Shown: positions 35,008 to 44,203 of the stretch, in pieces | How positions within the stretch are numbered: position 1 is the first letter of the stretch | How the letters are laid out: each line of letters starts with the position of its first letter | NCBI GenBank assembly: GCA_945868805.1 | Contig: CAMBMO010000001.1 | Location: 62,001-126,000, forward strand | Source: Singulisphaera sp. GP187 | GTDB taxonomy: Bacteria; Planctomycetota; Phycisphaerae; Phycisphaerales; SM1A02 | Direction of reading: 5' to 3' | DNA length: 64,000 nt | The notes under the pieces: model-generated | Told to the model about the DNA's origin: nothing | The model's database searches: none | The model's input: only the letters and a program-made list of their open reading frames with translations | Translations under genes and position numbers: made by a program

Positions 35008-36462
35008 TCAGCGACGCGGTCGCTGTTTAAATTTACTCTTCGCGGTATCTGGTCTTGCCATCGCTCCGCCTGGGGCGCCGGATCCGCCGGCCATTTCGCG
35101 CAGTGCGTTCATCTTGCCCAGCATTGCGCCACCACTCATCTGCTTCATCATTTTTTGCATCATCTCGAATTGCTTTGTGAGACGGCCGACCTCGACAGCA
35201 TCGGTCCCGCTCCCAGTGGCGATTCGCTTGACGCGACTCCGATCGATAAGGGTTGGCGTCTGTCGCTCGCGCTTCGTCATCGAGTGGATCATCCCTTCGA
35301 TGCGGGTGAACTGTCCGTCGTCGATGTCGATGTCCTTGACCATCGATCCAACGCCGGGGAGCAAGCCGAGAATCTGCTTCAGTGGGCCCATCCGCCGAAT
35401 GGAACGCAATTGGCTGAGAAAGTCGTCCATGGTCATGCGACCTTGCGCCATCTTCTGGGCGAGTTGCTCGGCTTCTTTCTCGTCAACTTGCCCTTGGGCC
35501 TTCTCGACGAGCGAAACGACATCACCCATTCCGAGAATCCGTCCTGCCATGCGCTCTGGATCGAACTCGTCCAGCCCGTCCCAGCGTTCACTCACACCCA
35601 CGAACTTGATCGGAGCACCAGTGACACGTCGAACGGATAAGGCTGCACCACCGCGCGTATCCGAATCGAGTTTGGTCAAGATGACGCCATCGATGTTGAG
35701 CTTCTGGTGGAACGCCTTCGCGCTCATCACCGCATCCTGACCCGTCATCGCATCGACAACGAGCAAGATTTCGTGAGACTCAATCGAACGGTCAATCGAC
35801 TGAAGTTCGCGCATCAGCGCGTCGTCGATGTGCAAACGACCCGCAGTGTCGACGATGATGACATCGAACCGCTCGTCTTTCGCCCTCTTGAGTGCGCGCT
35901 GTGCGACAGCGACGGCGTTGCCAGGTTTCGATCCTTGCTGATCGGCACATTGATCGGGCTCGCCGTGAAAGACGATGCGACTGCCCGAGGCTGCCTCGGC
36001 AGCACCCTGGACGACAAGGCGCAGCTGCTCGACGGCAGCCGGACGCTGGAGATCGCACGCCGCAACGAGAACGCTCTTCCCGCGTTTGCCGAGCCAAGCA
36101 GCGACCTTCCCGCAGGTTGTCGTTTTCCCTGCGCCCTGAAGCCCGCACATCATGATCACAGTCGGTCCAGGTTCGACGAATGACAACTTGGTCGCGGTCG
36201 ATCCCATGAGGCCTACGAGCCGCTTATGAACGATGCCAATCATCTGTTCGTCGGGGCGAAGGCTTCGCAGAACTTCGGAACCTAATGCATCCTGAAGCAC
36301 TTCAGCGCAGAAGTCGTTCACGACTTCCCGGTTGACATCCGCTTCGAGGAGTGCCGTCTCGATCGCCGCCATCGATTCGCGCACATTTGATTCAGAAATG
36401 CGTCCGCGCCCAGCCAGATTCCGCAGTGCACCTGTGAGATTGTCCGTCAGTGATTCAAACAT
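35008..36462 (-). CDS. ffh: Signal recognition particle protein Ffh (SRP54)
   Basis: 484 residues. The NG GTPase domain shows GLQGAGKTTTCGKVA, VDTAGRLHID and TKLDSDTRGG, all expected. The C-terminal M domain binds 4.5S RNA and signal peptides and is Met-rich (QFEMMQKMMKQMSGG). It targets ribosomes making membrane and exported proteins. Length is slightly above the 450 typical for bacteria because of the Gly/Pro/Arg tail. It is followed downstream by a convergent transporter gene. Confidence 0.95.
   Translation of the reverse strand: MFESLTDNLTGALRNLAGRGRISESNVRESMAAIETALLEADVNREVVNDFCAEVLQDALGSEVLRSLRPDEQMIGIVHKRLVGLMGSTATKLSFVEPGPTVIMMCGLQGAGKTTTCGKVAAWLGKRGKSVLVAACDLQRPAAVEQLRLVVQGAAEAASGSRIVFHGEPDQCADQQGSKPGNAVAVAQRALKRAKDERFDVIIVDTAGRLHIDDALMRELQSIDRSIESHEILLVVDAMTGQDAVMSAKAFHQKLNIDGVILTKLDSDTRGGAALSVRRVTGAPIKFVGVSERWDGLDEFDPERMAGRILGMGDVVSLVEKAQGQVDEKEAEQLAQKMAQGRMTMDDFLSQLRSIRRMGPLKQILGLLPGVGSMVKDIDIDDGQFTRIEGMIHSMTKRERQTPTLIDRSRVKRIATGSGTDAVEVGRLTKQFEMMQKMMKQMSGGAMLGKMNALREMAGGSGAPGGAMARPDTAKSKFKQRPRR
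35009..35025 (+). terminator. Possible terminator hairpin between convergent genes
   Basis: CAGCGAC-GCG-GTCGCTG followed by TTTAAATTT, 52 bases after the AI-2E gene stop and inside the last codons of ffh on the other strand. The 7-bp stem with a short AT tail is weak evidence. Confidence 0.35.
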
Positions 36463-36494
36463 TGCGAGGCGATCCTAGCGTGGGAATCCAGTCA

Positions 36495-38264
36495 TTACAT
36501 CGACCGCGGTGAGCCCCGTTTGCTCGCGAGCCACCCGTGGAGCTTTGACTCGTTCCACGTGTTCACGCAATCGGCCGCGACGACCCCTCCTCGGCGAGCG
36601 GTGGCGATCCCATACCGCAGATTGTCCGCGTCGTCTGCGGAATGAATGTCGCAGTCGATTGCGATCATGCATCCGATCTGGGTTGCCACGCGAACATGCG
36701 TATCTCGAAGGTCGAGCCTGGACCAGTGACAGTTGATTTCAAGGGCCGTTCGAGATTCCATCGCCGCATTGCAGAGCGCTTCCATGTCAGGCGATAGTCC
36801 TTCGCGACCCTGAATGATGCGTCCCGTCGGATGACCGAGTATGTGGACGAGCGGATGACGAATCGCGCAGAGCAATCGCCGAGTAGCCACTTCGGGCGCT
36901 TGTCTCAGAGCGGTGTGCGGACTGGCGACGACGACATCCAGTTTCTCTAGAGTCTCGTCGTCGTAGTCAAGTCGACCGTCCGCGAGAATGTCCACTTCGC
37001 TTCCTGCAAGAACTCGAATGCCACCGACTCGAGCTTCGACCTCTCGGATCGCATCGATGTGACGGAGCAGTCTCTCGACCGTGAGTCCATTGGCTTGCGC
37101 ACTCGCGCGACTGTGGTCTGTGATGGCGATCGTGTGAAATCCGCGCGACTTTGCGAGTCTGACCAACTCTTCAATCGTGAGATTCCCGTCACTCGCTGTG
37201 GTGTGGGTGTGGAGTTCTGCGCGAATATCCGATTGTTCGATGAGGCGGGGAGGTGGCTTTGTGAGGTCCGCGCCATTGAGTTCGCGCAGTTCGGGTGGCC
37301 AGACGGGCAGGTCAAGTGCTTCGTAGATCGAATCCTCACTCTTGGATGCGATGGGAGGTCGTTCGGAATCATCTTTCGGATCCTTGGCGATCTGAAAGAT
37401 TCCGTACTCATTGAGACGAAGTCCGCGTGCGATCGCGCGCTCTCGCAAGCCGATGTTGTGATCTTTGCTTCCAGTGAAATACACCATGGCAGCTCCGAAG
37501 GCATCATCCTTGACAATACGAAGGTCAACCTGAATCCCCGAGTTCAACTGCACTGCGCACTTTGTAGCTCCGTTGGCTAACACCTTTTTGATGCCCGGGA
37601 AACTTAGGAATGCCGTGCTCGCCGCGGTCGGATCATCGGACGAGACGAGAATGTCGAGATCCCCGACCGTGTCACGACCTCGCCGAGCGCTGCCTGCAAA
37701 CGCGACCCGCACCGTACCACGCGCCGTGCGCAAGTGCTCGACCACCGCATCTGCGATGGGAAGCGCTTCACCAAGACGAAATCGAATCGGCTGGGATCCA
37801 CTCGCATCGTGAGCGGCAACTGCCTCGCGAAGATTCGCAACTGCTTTCTCGCCCATCCGAGGAATCGTCGCAAGCGATCCGTTCTCGATGGAGGCGCGCA
37901 ATTCGTCGATGTTGGTGACGTGAGCCAGATCCCAGAGAAGTTTCACTGTTTTCGGGCCGATACCCTGCAACGAGAGGAGCAGAGGAAGCCCCGCAGGGAC
38001 TTTCAGTCGCAGAGCTTGCAGTTCTGCGATCTGGCCAGTTTGCACGAACTCGACGATCTTGGCTGCGGTGCTCTCGCCGATTCCTTCAATTGCGCGAAGT
38101 TCGGCCGGAGCCTCTCGAGCCAACTTCCCCAACTCCTTCGGTTCGTTTTCGCAGGAACGAGCCGCCTTGCGATACGCATTCACCTTGAAACCATTCGCAC
38201 CGGTGATCTCGAGCAAGTCTGCGATTTGCGAAAAAGCGGTTGCGCAATCTTGATTCGTCGCCAC
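36495..38264 (-). CDS. polX: DNA polymerase X family protein with PHP nuclease domain
   Basis: 589 residues. The start is GTG 38264 with AGGAGG five bases upstream; the longer frame to 38378 would read through a tRNA. The N-terminal helix-hairpin-helix region is followed by the nucleotidyl-transferase site GSARRGRDTVGDLDILV (two Asp) and a C-terminal PHP domain with AELHTHTTASDG, AITDHS, GSEVDI, ASPHTA, GHPTGR and DCDIHS, so the exonuclease ligands look intact. Role: gap-filling in base-excision repair. It begins 25 bases after tRNA-Arg on the same strand. Confidence 0.94.
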   Translation of the reverse strand: MATNQDCATAFSQIADLLEITGANGFKVNAYRKAARSCENEPKELGKLAREAPAELRAIEGIGESTAAKIVEFVQTGQIAELQALRLKVPAGLPLLLSLQGIGPKTVKLLWDLAHVTNIDELRASIENGSLATIPRMGEKAVANLREAVAAHDASGSQPIRFRLGEALPIADAVVEHLRTARGTVRVAFAGSARRGRDTVGDLDILVSSDDPTAASTAFLSFPGIKKVLANGATKCAVQLNSGIQVDLRIVKDDAFGAAMVYFTGSKDHNIGLRERAIARGLRLNEYGIFQIAKDPKDDSERPPIASKSEDSIYEALDLPVWPPELRELNGADLTKPPPRLIEQSDIRAELHTHTTASDGNLTIEELVRLAKSRGFHTIAITDHSRASAQANGLTVERLLRHIDAIREVEARVGGIRVLAGSEVDILADGRLDYDDETLEKLDVVVASPHTALRQAPEVATRRLLCAIRHPLVHILGHPTGRIIQGREGLSPDMEALCNAAMESRTALEINCHWSRLDLRDTHVRVATQIGCMIAIDCDIHSADDADNLRYGIATARRGGVVAADCVNTWNESKLHGWLASKRGSPRSM

Positions 38265-38289
38265 GGTGCCTCCTATAGGAAATGGTAAG

Positions 38290-38363
38290 CGCGGCCAGCA
38301 GGACTCGAACCTGCAACCCCGAGCTTCGTAGGCTCGTGCTCTATCCAATTGAGCTATGGCCGC
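38290..38363 (-). tRNA. tRNA-Arg (anticodon ACG)
   Basis: 74 bases. Acceptor GCGGCCA/TGGCCGC, D arm TAGCTCAATTGGATAGAGC, anticodon stem GAGCC/AGCTC-type with loop CTACGAA, T arm TGCAGGTTCGAGTCCTGC. Discriminator base is G and the CCA is not encoded. It decodes CGN via an inosine-type A34. Confidence 0.95.
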
Positions 38364-38433
38364 GAGATTTCGCATCATAGCAATGCAACAAATTCATGGG
38401 CAGCAACGGGAGGGTGTCGACAGAAACCTCGTC

Positions 38434-40065
38434 TCAGCGAGCGCCGAGAACGGTCGATCCTTCTCCGGGTTCTGGCGCAGAGTGCGTCGGAAGCTCGATC
38501 GCGGTCGAGAGCGGAGCCGCGGGGCTTGCCGACTTCTTTGCCGAATCGATCAGCATGCCGGCGACGACTGGGAGCACGATCGTGCCCACTCCGCAGATCA
38601 CTGCCGCGATGTATGGCCAGCGAGTGGGCAGCGATGTAATTTCTTCCGACCGCGCCGAAGGAGCCGAGACGAGCGGAACGATCGCCAGTCGTAGGTAGTA
38701 CAACCCGCTGATGGCACTATTGAGCACCGCGAACAAAACCAACCCGAATTGATCCGCTTCAAACGCAGCGATGAACAAGTAGATCTTGCCGAAGAAACCG
38801 ATGAATGGTGGAAGTCCCACCAACGATGCTGCCGAAAGGGCAAGCATCCATGCCATCACTGGGTGTCGAACTCGTAGCCCTGCAAGGTCAGCGAAGGAAT
38901 TGATTTCCTCGCCACGTCGTTCGATCGATGCGAGAACAGCGAATGATGCGGTTGTCATGACCCCATAGGCAAGGAGATAGAAGTAGACAGCTTCGATGCC
39001 TGCCGTTGCCCCTGCAATCAGGCCGAGAATCAAATAACCAGAGTGTGCAACTGAGCTATAAGCGAGCATTCGCTTGACCGAAGTTTGGAGGAGCGCGCCA
39101 ATATTCCCGAGCGTCATCGTGAGAACCGCGATCATCCAGAGGATCGCAGAGATGGAAGTCGGTAGCCCCGAATAGGGAATTCGAACTCCATCCGAATCGA
39201 TAAGCGTGTGCCCAGTCCATCCGACGCAAGTCAGAATCAAGATGAGCGCGGTGAATCCTGCAGTCTTTGGGACGAATGCGAGGAATGCGCTGACATGCGT
39301 CGGGGCGCCTTCGTACACATCCGGCGCATAAAAGTGCATAGGAACCGCGGTGATCTTGAAACAGAACCCGAGCACGACGAGAACGATTCCGATGATCGCG
39401 ATGGTGTCGATGCCACTGCCGGCCGACTGGGTCGCAAAGGCGTCGCGAATCTCCAGAAATGCAAGCGAGCCGGTCGATCCGTAAATCAATGCGAATCCGT
39501 AAAGGAAGACCGCCGTGCTCATTGCGCCAAGGAAAAAATACTTAACCGCCGCCTCTTGATTGCGTGATCCCGAACCGCCTATGGCCACCATGATGTAGGT
39601 CGGAAGCGAGACCAGTTCGATCGCCAGAAAAAGCCAGATGAGGTCCTGAGCGTTGCAGATCAACATCGCGCCGGTCAAGCTCAACAGAAAGAACGCGTAA
39701 AACTCGCCTCGCACAACACGTTGCGGATCGAATGCAAATCGACCACGTGCAACTCCTTCTTCCATCCGGCGATCGACCGAACCAACGGAGACGAGAACGA
39801 GCAAGACGCCGATCCCAGCGATCAGTGGTTTCACAAAGCGACCGAGCATTGGAAGGAGCAGATTCGCTGCCTGCGCATTTTCGGGTGTCCAGGTCAGCCC
39901 GACAGCCACGATGGACGCGATCAATGCGACGCATGTCACAAAGGGGAGCGATGCGCGGACCCCGTGATTCTTGGAGAGTCCCATGATCGCAACAAGGACT
40001 GCGGCCACGAAAAGGATCATCTCGGGGGCCAACAGAATCAGTTTTGGTGCGAGAGCTTCGGTCAT
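38434..40065 (-). CDS. nuoN: NADH-quinone oxidoreductase subunit N
   Basis: 543 residues with about fourteen transmembrane helices. The antiporter-like core includes GEFYAFFLLSLTGAMLIC, the Lys-bearing helices (FCFKITAVPMHFYAPDVYEGAP) and LLAYSSVAHSGYLI. It is one of the three proton-pumping modules of complex I. ATG overlaps the nuoM stop by 4 bases. It is last in the operon; no terminator hairpin is seen before tRNA-Arg. Confidence 0.95.
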   Translation of the reverse strand: MTEALAPKLILLAPEMILFVAAVLVAIMGLSKNHGVRASLPFVTCVALIASIVAVGLTWTPENAQAANLLLPMLGRFVKPLIAGIGVLLVLVSVGSVDRRMEEGVARGRFAFDPQRVVRGEFYAFFLLSLTGAMLICNAQDLIWLFLAIELVSLPTYIMVAIGGSGSRNQEAAVKYFFLGAMSTAVFLYGFALIYGSTGSLAFLEIRDAFATQSAGSGIDTIAIIGIVLVVLGFCFKITAVPMHFYAPDVYEGAPTHVSAFLAFVPKTAGFTALILILTCVGWTGHTLIDSDGVRIPYSGLPTSISAILWMIAVLTMTLGNIGALLQTSVKRMLAYSSVAHSGYLILGLIAGATAGIEAVYFYLLAYGVMTTASFAVLASIERRGEEINSFADLAGLRVRHPVMAWMLALSAASLVGLPPFIGFFGKIYLFIAAFEADQFGLVLFAVLNSAISGLYYLRLAIVPLVSAPSARSEEITSLPTRWPYIAAVICGVGTIVLPVVAGMLIDSAKKSASPAAPLSTAIELPTHSAPEPGEGSTVLGAR

Positions 40066-41696
40066 TCGCTCCTCAGTTCATTGACAGGTTCTTGGTCGTT
40101 CGAAGCAAGGGGAGCTGCGCTGGTGTGAGACATGTGTCGTTCGATCTCTTTGGGGTAGTTCGCGAGCATTTTCTCTGCGCACGGTGCAATTGCATCGAGC
40201 ATCGGCTTCGGTTGCAACCCGAGCCACACGCATGCGACTGCCAACGGAGTCAAGATCACGATTTCTCGTAGGCAGAGATCGCGCGGAAGTCGCGTTGCCT
40301 CGCCACCGTGCGAGGTACTCGAAGAAATGTGTGGCGGTTCTCGGTAGACCCCCCAGACAATCTTGCCGAGCAAGATGAGGAGGTACATCGCTGCGAATAT
40401 CAATCCGAGTCCTGCGACCACTGCGTACCACGGTCCCAGGACGCCGGGATATCCGGTCAATCCATCGTGTTCCGAGATAAAGGTTCCACCGAGACAGAGA
40501 AATTCGCCGACGAACCCATTGAGTCCGGGGAGGCCGATACTCGAGAGCGTAAAGAGAACCATGAAAGAGGACCAGACGGGCATTCGTTTCGCGAGACCGC
40601 CGAGCACGTCCGTGTCCTTCGTGTGATACCTCTCGTAGAACATGCCGATGCACAAGAAAAGTGCACCAGTGGAGAGTCCGTGATTCACCATATAGAAAAC
40701 CGCGCCTTCCGCGCCAACTGGATTGAGCGCGAATAATCCGAGCATGCAGAGCCCCAGATGGGCGACAGACGAGTACGCAATCAGCTTCTTTGCGTCAGTT
40801 TGCACCCAGCAGATGAGTGATGCATAGATGATTGCGATGATCGCAAGCACAGCCACCAAGCTCATGAGTTCGGCACCACCAGCGGGTGCCATCGGTAAGG
40901 CGAATCGGTAATTGCCGTAGGTTCCCAGTTTCAGCATGGCAGAGGCCAAGATGACTGAACCTGCGGTGGGAGCCTGATCGTGCGCAAGGGGAAGCCAAGT
41001 GTGGAGCGGAAAGAGCGGAATCTTGACAGCGAATCCCACCATGAGCGCGGCAAAAAGCCAGTACTGAATCGCGCTTGGTAAGCGAATTGCAGTTTTCGTC
41101 AATGTGTCGATATCGAAATCCCACGCGCCCGAAACGAGCCGATGCTCCCAACCGAGATACAGGAGCGCAGCAAGCATGAACATCGATCCAAGAAACGTGT
41201 ACAGGAACATCTTCGTCGCGGCGACTCGTCGTTCGCTCCCACCATAAATTGCGATGATCAGCGTCATCGGAACGAGCGTGAATTCGTAGCCGATGTAGAA
41301 GAGGATCGCGTCACGCGCCGCAAATGCGAGAATGATCGAGGACCCGAGGACGAGGAACCAGGCGTAGTACTCCTTTGTTCGTTCGGTGATCGCGCTGAAC
41401 GAGCCAAGGATGCAGAGTGGCATCAGAAAGGCGGTCAAGAGGGCGAGGAGGAGCGACACCGTATCGAATCCGACGGAGAGGGTCGTGCCGGCGTCCTTGA
41501 TCCAACTCGGACCGACGTCGGAGGGGAAGTGTTGCGCGTTGTGCCACGCGGGAAAGTTCCAAGCAAAGATCGTGAGCGCACCCAGCGAGACGAGGGTGCC
41601 GAAAAACGCGACCCAACGCGCTGATTTCGAAGGACCGACCGCGATGACTACCGCCGCGACAAGTGGAAACAGAATGCTGACCCAGATCAAATTCAT
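40062..41696 (-). CDS. nuoM: NADH-quinone oxidoreductase subunit M
   Basis: 544 residues, about fourteen helices. Recognisable parts: DGVSLLL-type region (FDTVSLLLALLTAFLMPL), FYIGYEFTLVPMTLIIAIYGG, the Lys helix AVKIPLFPLHTWLPLAHDQAPTA, LIAYSSVAHLGLCMLGL and NGFVGEFL. A proton-channel subunit of complex I in the inner membrane. It starts 1 base after the nuoL stop and overlaps nuoN. Confidence 0.95.
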   Translation of the reverse strand: MNLIWVSILFPLVAAVVIAVGPSKSARWVAFFGTLVSLGALTIFAWNFPAWHNAQHFPSDVGPSWIKDAGTTLSVGFDTVSLLLALLTAFLMPLCILGSFSAITERTKEYYAWFLVLGSSIILAFAARDAILFYIGYEFTLVPMTLIIAIYGGSERRVAATKMFLYTFLGSMFMLAALLYLGWEHRLVSGAWDFDIDTLTKTAIRLPSAIQYWLFAALMVGFAVKIPLFPLHTWLPLAHDQAPTAGSVILASAMLKLGTYGNYRFALPMAPAGGAELMSLVAVLAIIAIIYASLICWVQTDAKKLIAYSSVAHLGLCMLGLFALNPVGAEGAVFYMVNHGLSTGALFLCIGMFYERYHTKDTDVLGGLAKRMPVWSSFMVLFTLSSIGLPGLNGFVGEFLCLGGTFISEHDGLTGYPGVLGPWYAVVAGLGLIFAAMYLLILLGKIVWGVYREPPHISSSTSHGGEATRLPRDLCLREIVILTPLAVACVWLGLQPKPMLDAIAPCAEKMLANYPKEIERHMSHTSAAPLASNDQEPVNELRSE

Positions 41697-41697
41697 G

Positions 41698-43848
41698 TCA
41701 GTTGAACCCCCGCAACCAGATCCAAGTCACCCATGCGAGAACCAACGCAACTCCGCCTGTCATCGTGATCGCATAGCTCTGGAGAGCACCACTGTAGAGC
41801 GGACGGAAGACCTTTCCAACGGCGATCGGAAACTTCGCAAGTCCATCGACGAGCACGCCATCAAGAAAGTGTCGATCACCGAAGTTCAAGATTTGCGCGC
41901 CAATCCACATCGGAAGTCGGAAACAGGCGAGATAGATCTCGTCGACATACCACCTGTTTTCCATGCAGATCGGAACCCAGCGAATCCACCAGCGTCGAAG
42001 AAGAGCGGCGCGAAGCTGATCAGCGGACTTTCTTGAGTAAAGATGAAAGTACCAAGCGATGAGGATGCCACCAATCGACGCGGTTGATCCGACAATCGTC
42101 AGGCCGGTGTGAGGGTCCAACCCAAGAACTGTTTGGGTATGGACTGCAGCGCCAGTCCCATGGTCGCTCTCCAAGCAGGCACCTTGGTATGCGCTTGAGC
42201 TGGCCATCATTGCCTGTACCCAATTTTCTTTGTGTGCGAAAACATGCCCGTACGCAGGAAAGCCGACCACGACCGCACCAATGGCGAGAATGACGAGGAC
42301 GCCATTGATCGCCCAACGAGGAGCGTGCGGATGAAAAGCCCCATGCGACTCACCTTCTGGCGTCGGATCGGGTTTCCCTTTGTCATGGCTCTGGTCATGG
42401 CTCTGGTCATGGCTCTGGTCATGGCTCTCTGGTCCAGCCTCGTAGTGGACCGGTCCTGCGCAGATGCGAAACCAGACACGGAATGTGTAGTAAGCGGTCA
42501 GCCCAGCAGTCGCGAGCCCGACCCATCCAAGGAAACGGAAGTCACCTCGTTCACTCGTCAATGCTTTGAAAAGGATCGCGTCCTTCGAGAAGAACGCGGC
42601 GGTGTACGGGAAGGCCGAGAGCCAGAGGCACCCAACCAGCATCGTCCAGGAGACGATGCGCCAGCCTGGCATCTGACGGAGTCCGCTCAACTTTCGCAAG
42701 TCGAGTTGTCCAGCGAATCCATGCATGATCGCCCCCGCGGTCAGGAAGAGCAGTGCTTTGAAAAATGCGTGAGTCAGCGTGTGATAGCACGCGCCAAATG
42801 TTGTTCCCACCCCAAGTCCTAGAAACATGTACCCCAACTGAGAAATCGTTGAGTAGGCGAAGACACGTTTGAAGTCGTATTGCGCCATTCCAATCGTCGC
42901 GGCGACCAAAGCAGTCGATCCGCCGACCCAAGCGACCGTTGCGAGCGCCTGGGGATGCAATTCGAAAAACGGATACATGCGCGCAATCAGAAAAACGCCT
43001 GCTGTCACCATCGTCGCCGCGTGAATGAGCGCGGAGACCGGCGTTGGTCCCTCCATCGCATCCGGAAGCCAAGTGAAGAGCGGGATCTGCGCGCTCTTGC
43101 CGAATGCTCCAATCATGAGCAAGAACGGAATCACTGAGAGGTCCCAGTCCACCGAGGTCTGCCCACCATCTTTCATTGCGGCGAAAAGTTCGCCGTACTG
43201 CAGCGTGCCATAGTTGCACCAAAGCATAAAAATGCCAAGAGCCAACCCGAGGTCCCCGATGCGGTTCATGATGAACGCCTTCTTTGCCGCCTCGACGGCA
43301 CTCGGGCGTTCGTAGTAATAACCGACGAGGAGGTAGCTCGCCAAACCAACGCCTTCCCAACCGAGATAGAGCATCACGAGGTTGTCGCCCATGACGAGCG
43401 CACCCATCGAGAAGAGGAAGATGCTCATACCAAAGAAGAACCGCGAGTATCCCTTCCCGCAATCTTCTTCCATGTACTCGCTCGCGTAGATCGTGATGAG
43501 CGTGCCAAGCCCAGTTACGAAGAGCATCCAATAGAGCGTCAACGAATCGATGTAGAGCGCGCAATCCGCGGTGAAGGACTGAAACTTCCCATCACCCCAC
43601 TCAAAGGTGATCCACTGAAAGATCGGGACTTCGACCGGACCGCTATACGCGAAGTAGGCCTTCACGATGACGAAGCACGAACCGGCAAGCGCAACAGTCG
43701 TAATGAGCGCCGGGAGCTTGCTCTTGACCCGAAGCGCGGCGCAAAGTGCGCAGAGAATCGCCGAGAGCAATGGGAGCAGAATGGCCAATCCAACCCATGC
43801 AAGTTCAGGTGCGATCACTGCCTGCGGAATGGAACCAGCTGCAGTCAT
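41698..43848 (-). CDS. nuoL: NADH-quinone oxidoreductase subunit L
   Basis: 716 residues from ATG 43848, which has GAGGT just upstream; ATG 43869 would add seven residues and overlap nuoK. Helices include LFVTGLGTLITIYASEYM, NLVMLYLGWEGVGLASYLLV, AQIPLFTWLPDAMEGPTPVSALIHAATMV and VFAYSTISQLGYM. A long lateral helix and a terminal helix follow, as in complex I. Between helices near residues 480-520 is an expanded His/Asp/Gln repeat loop not usual in the family. Confidence 0.95.
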   Translation of the reverse strand: MTAAGSIPQAVIAPELAWVGLAILLPLLSAILCALCAALRVKSKLPALITTVALAGSCFVIVKAYFAYSGPVEVPIFQWITFEWGDGKFQSFTADCALYIDSLTLYWMLFVTGLGTLITIYASEYMEEDCGKGYSRFFFGMSIFLFSMGALVMGDNLVMLYLGWEGVGLASYLLVGYYYERPSAVEAAKKAFIMNRIGDLGLALGIFMLWCNYGTLQYGELFAAMKDGGQTSVDWDLSVIPFLLMIGAFGKSAQIPLFTWLPDAMEGPTPVSALIHAATMVTAGVFLIARMYPFFELHPQALATVAWVGGSTALVAATIGMAQYDFKRVFAYSTISQLGYMFLGLGVGTTFGACYHTLTHAFFKALLFLTAGAIMHGFAGQLDLRKLSGLRQMPGWRIVSWTMLVGCLWLSAFPYTAAFFSKDAILFKALTSERGDFRFLGWVGLATAGLTAYYTFRVWFRICAGPVHYEAGPESHDQSHDQSHDQSHDKGKPDPTPEGESHGAFHPHAPRWAINGVLVILAIGAVVVGFPAYGHVFAHKENWVQAMMASSSAYQGACLESDHGTGAAVHTQTVLGLDPHTGLTIVGSTASIGGILIAWYFHLYSRKSADQLRAALLRRWWIRWVPICMENRWYVDEIYLACFRLPMWIGAQILNFGDRHFLDGVLVDGLAKFPIAVGKVFRPLYSGALQSYAITMTGGVALVLAWVTWIWLRGFN
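42383..42430. repeat. 12-bp tandem repeat inside nuoL
   Basis: Four near-perfect copies of TCATGGCTCTGG on the plus strand encode SHDQ repeats in the minus-strand protein, followed by a His/Pro/Gly-rich loop. It lies in a non-conserved loop between transmembrane helices. Confidence 0.95.
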
Positions 43849-43858
43849 GAATACCTCG

Positions 43859-44203
43859 TCATGATTCACCCAATTCTGACCAAGCGTCCGAACTCAGTGT
43901 TTCGCGTCGACGGTAAAGCAGGACCACCAATCCCAGTGCGAGCGCTGCTTCGGCAGCCGCAACCGTCAAGATGAAAATCACAAAAACTTGCCCCGACACA
44001 TCCATGCGCATCCGAGCGAACGCGATCATTGCAAGCGCGGCCCCTTGAAACATCAGTTCGGTGCAGAGAAACATGATGATCATGTTGCGCCGGCAGAGAA
44101 ACCCCACGAGGCCGATGACGAAAAGCAATGCACTGATCGCCAGTGCCAGAGAAATCTGGCTACCCGCAACAATCGTGAAACCGCTCGCAAGTTCACCGCT
44201 CAA
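43859..44203 (-). CDS. nuoK: NADH-quinone oxidoreductase subunit K
   Basis: 114 residues with three transmembrane helices, the normal size. Conserved LCRRNMIIMFLCTELMFQGAALAMIAF carries the functional Glu in the second helix, and VFIILTVAAAEAALALGLVVLLY the Glu in the third. It forms part of the E-channel of complex I. It overlaps nuoJ by 4 bases (ATGA). Confidence 0.95.
   Translation of the reverse strand: MSGELASGFTIVAGSQISLALAISALLFVIGLVGFLCRRNMIIMFLCTELMFQGAALAMIAFARMRMDVSGQVFVIFILTVAAAEAALALGLVVLLYRRRETLSSDAWSELGES

Noticed and set aside
38265-38378. A 38-residue N-terminal extension of PolX
   Set aside because: It would translate through tRNA-Arg; GTG 38264 has a perfect AGGAGG site.
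42383-42430. Short repeats as possible CRISPR arrays
   Set aside because: The units are 9 to 18 bases, contiguous without spacers and in frame in protein genes; no cas gene is in the window.
42551-43564. A 337-codon minus-strand frame inside nuoL
   Set aside because: An alternative frame of a gene with full NuoL helices; His/Arg-rich composition with no motif.
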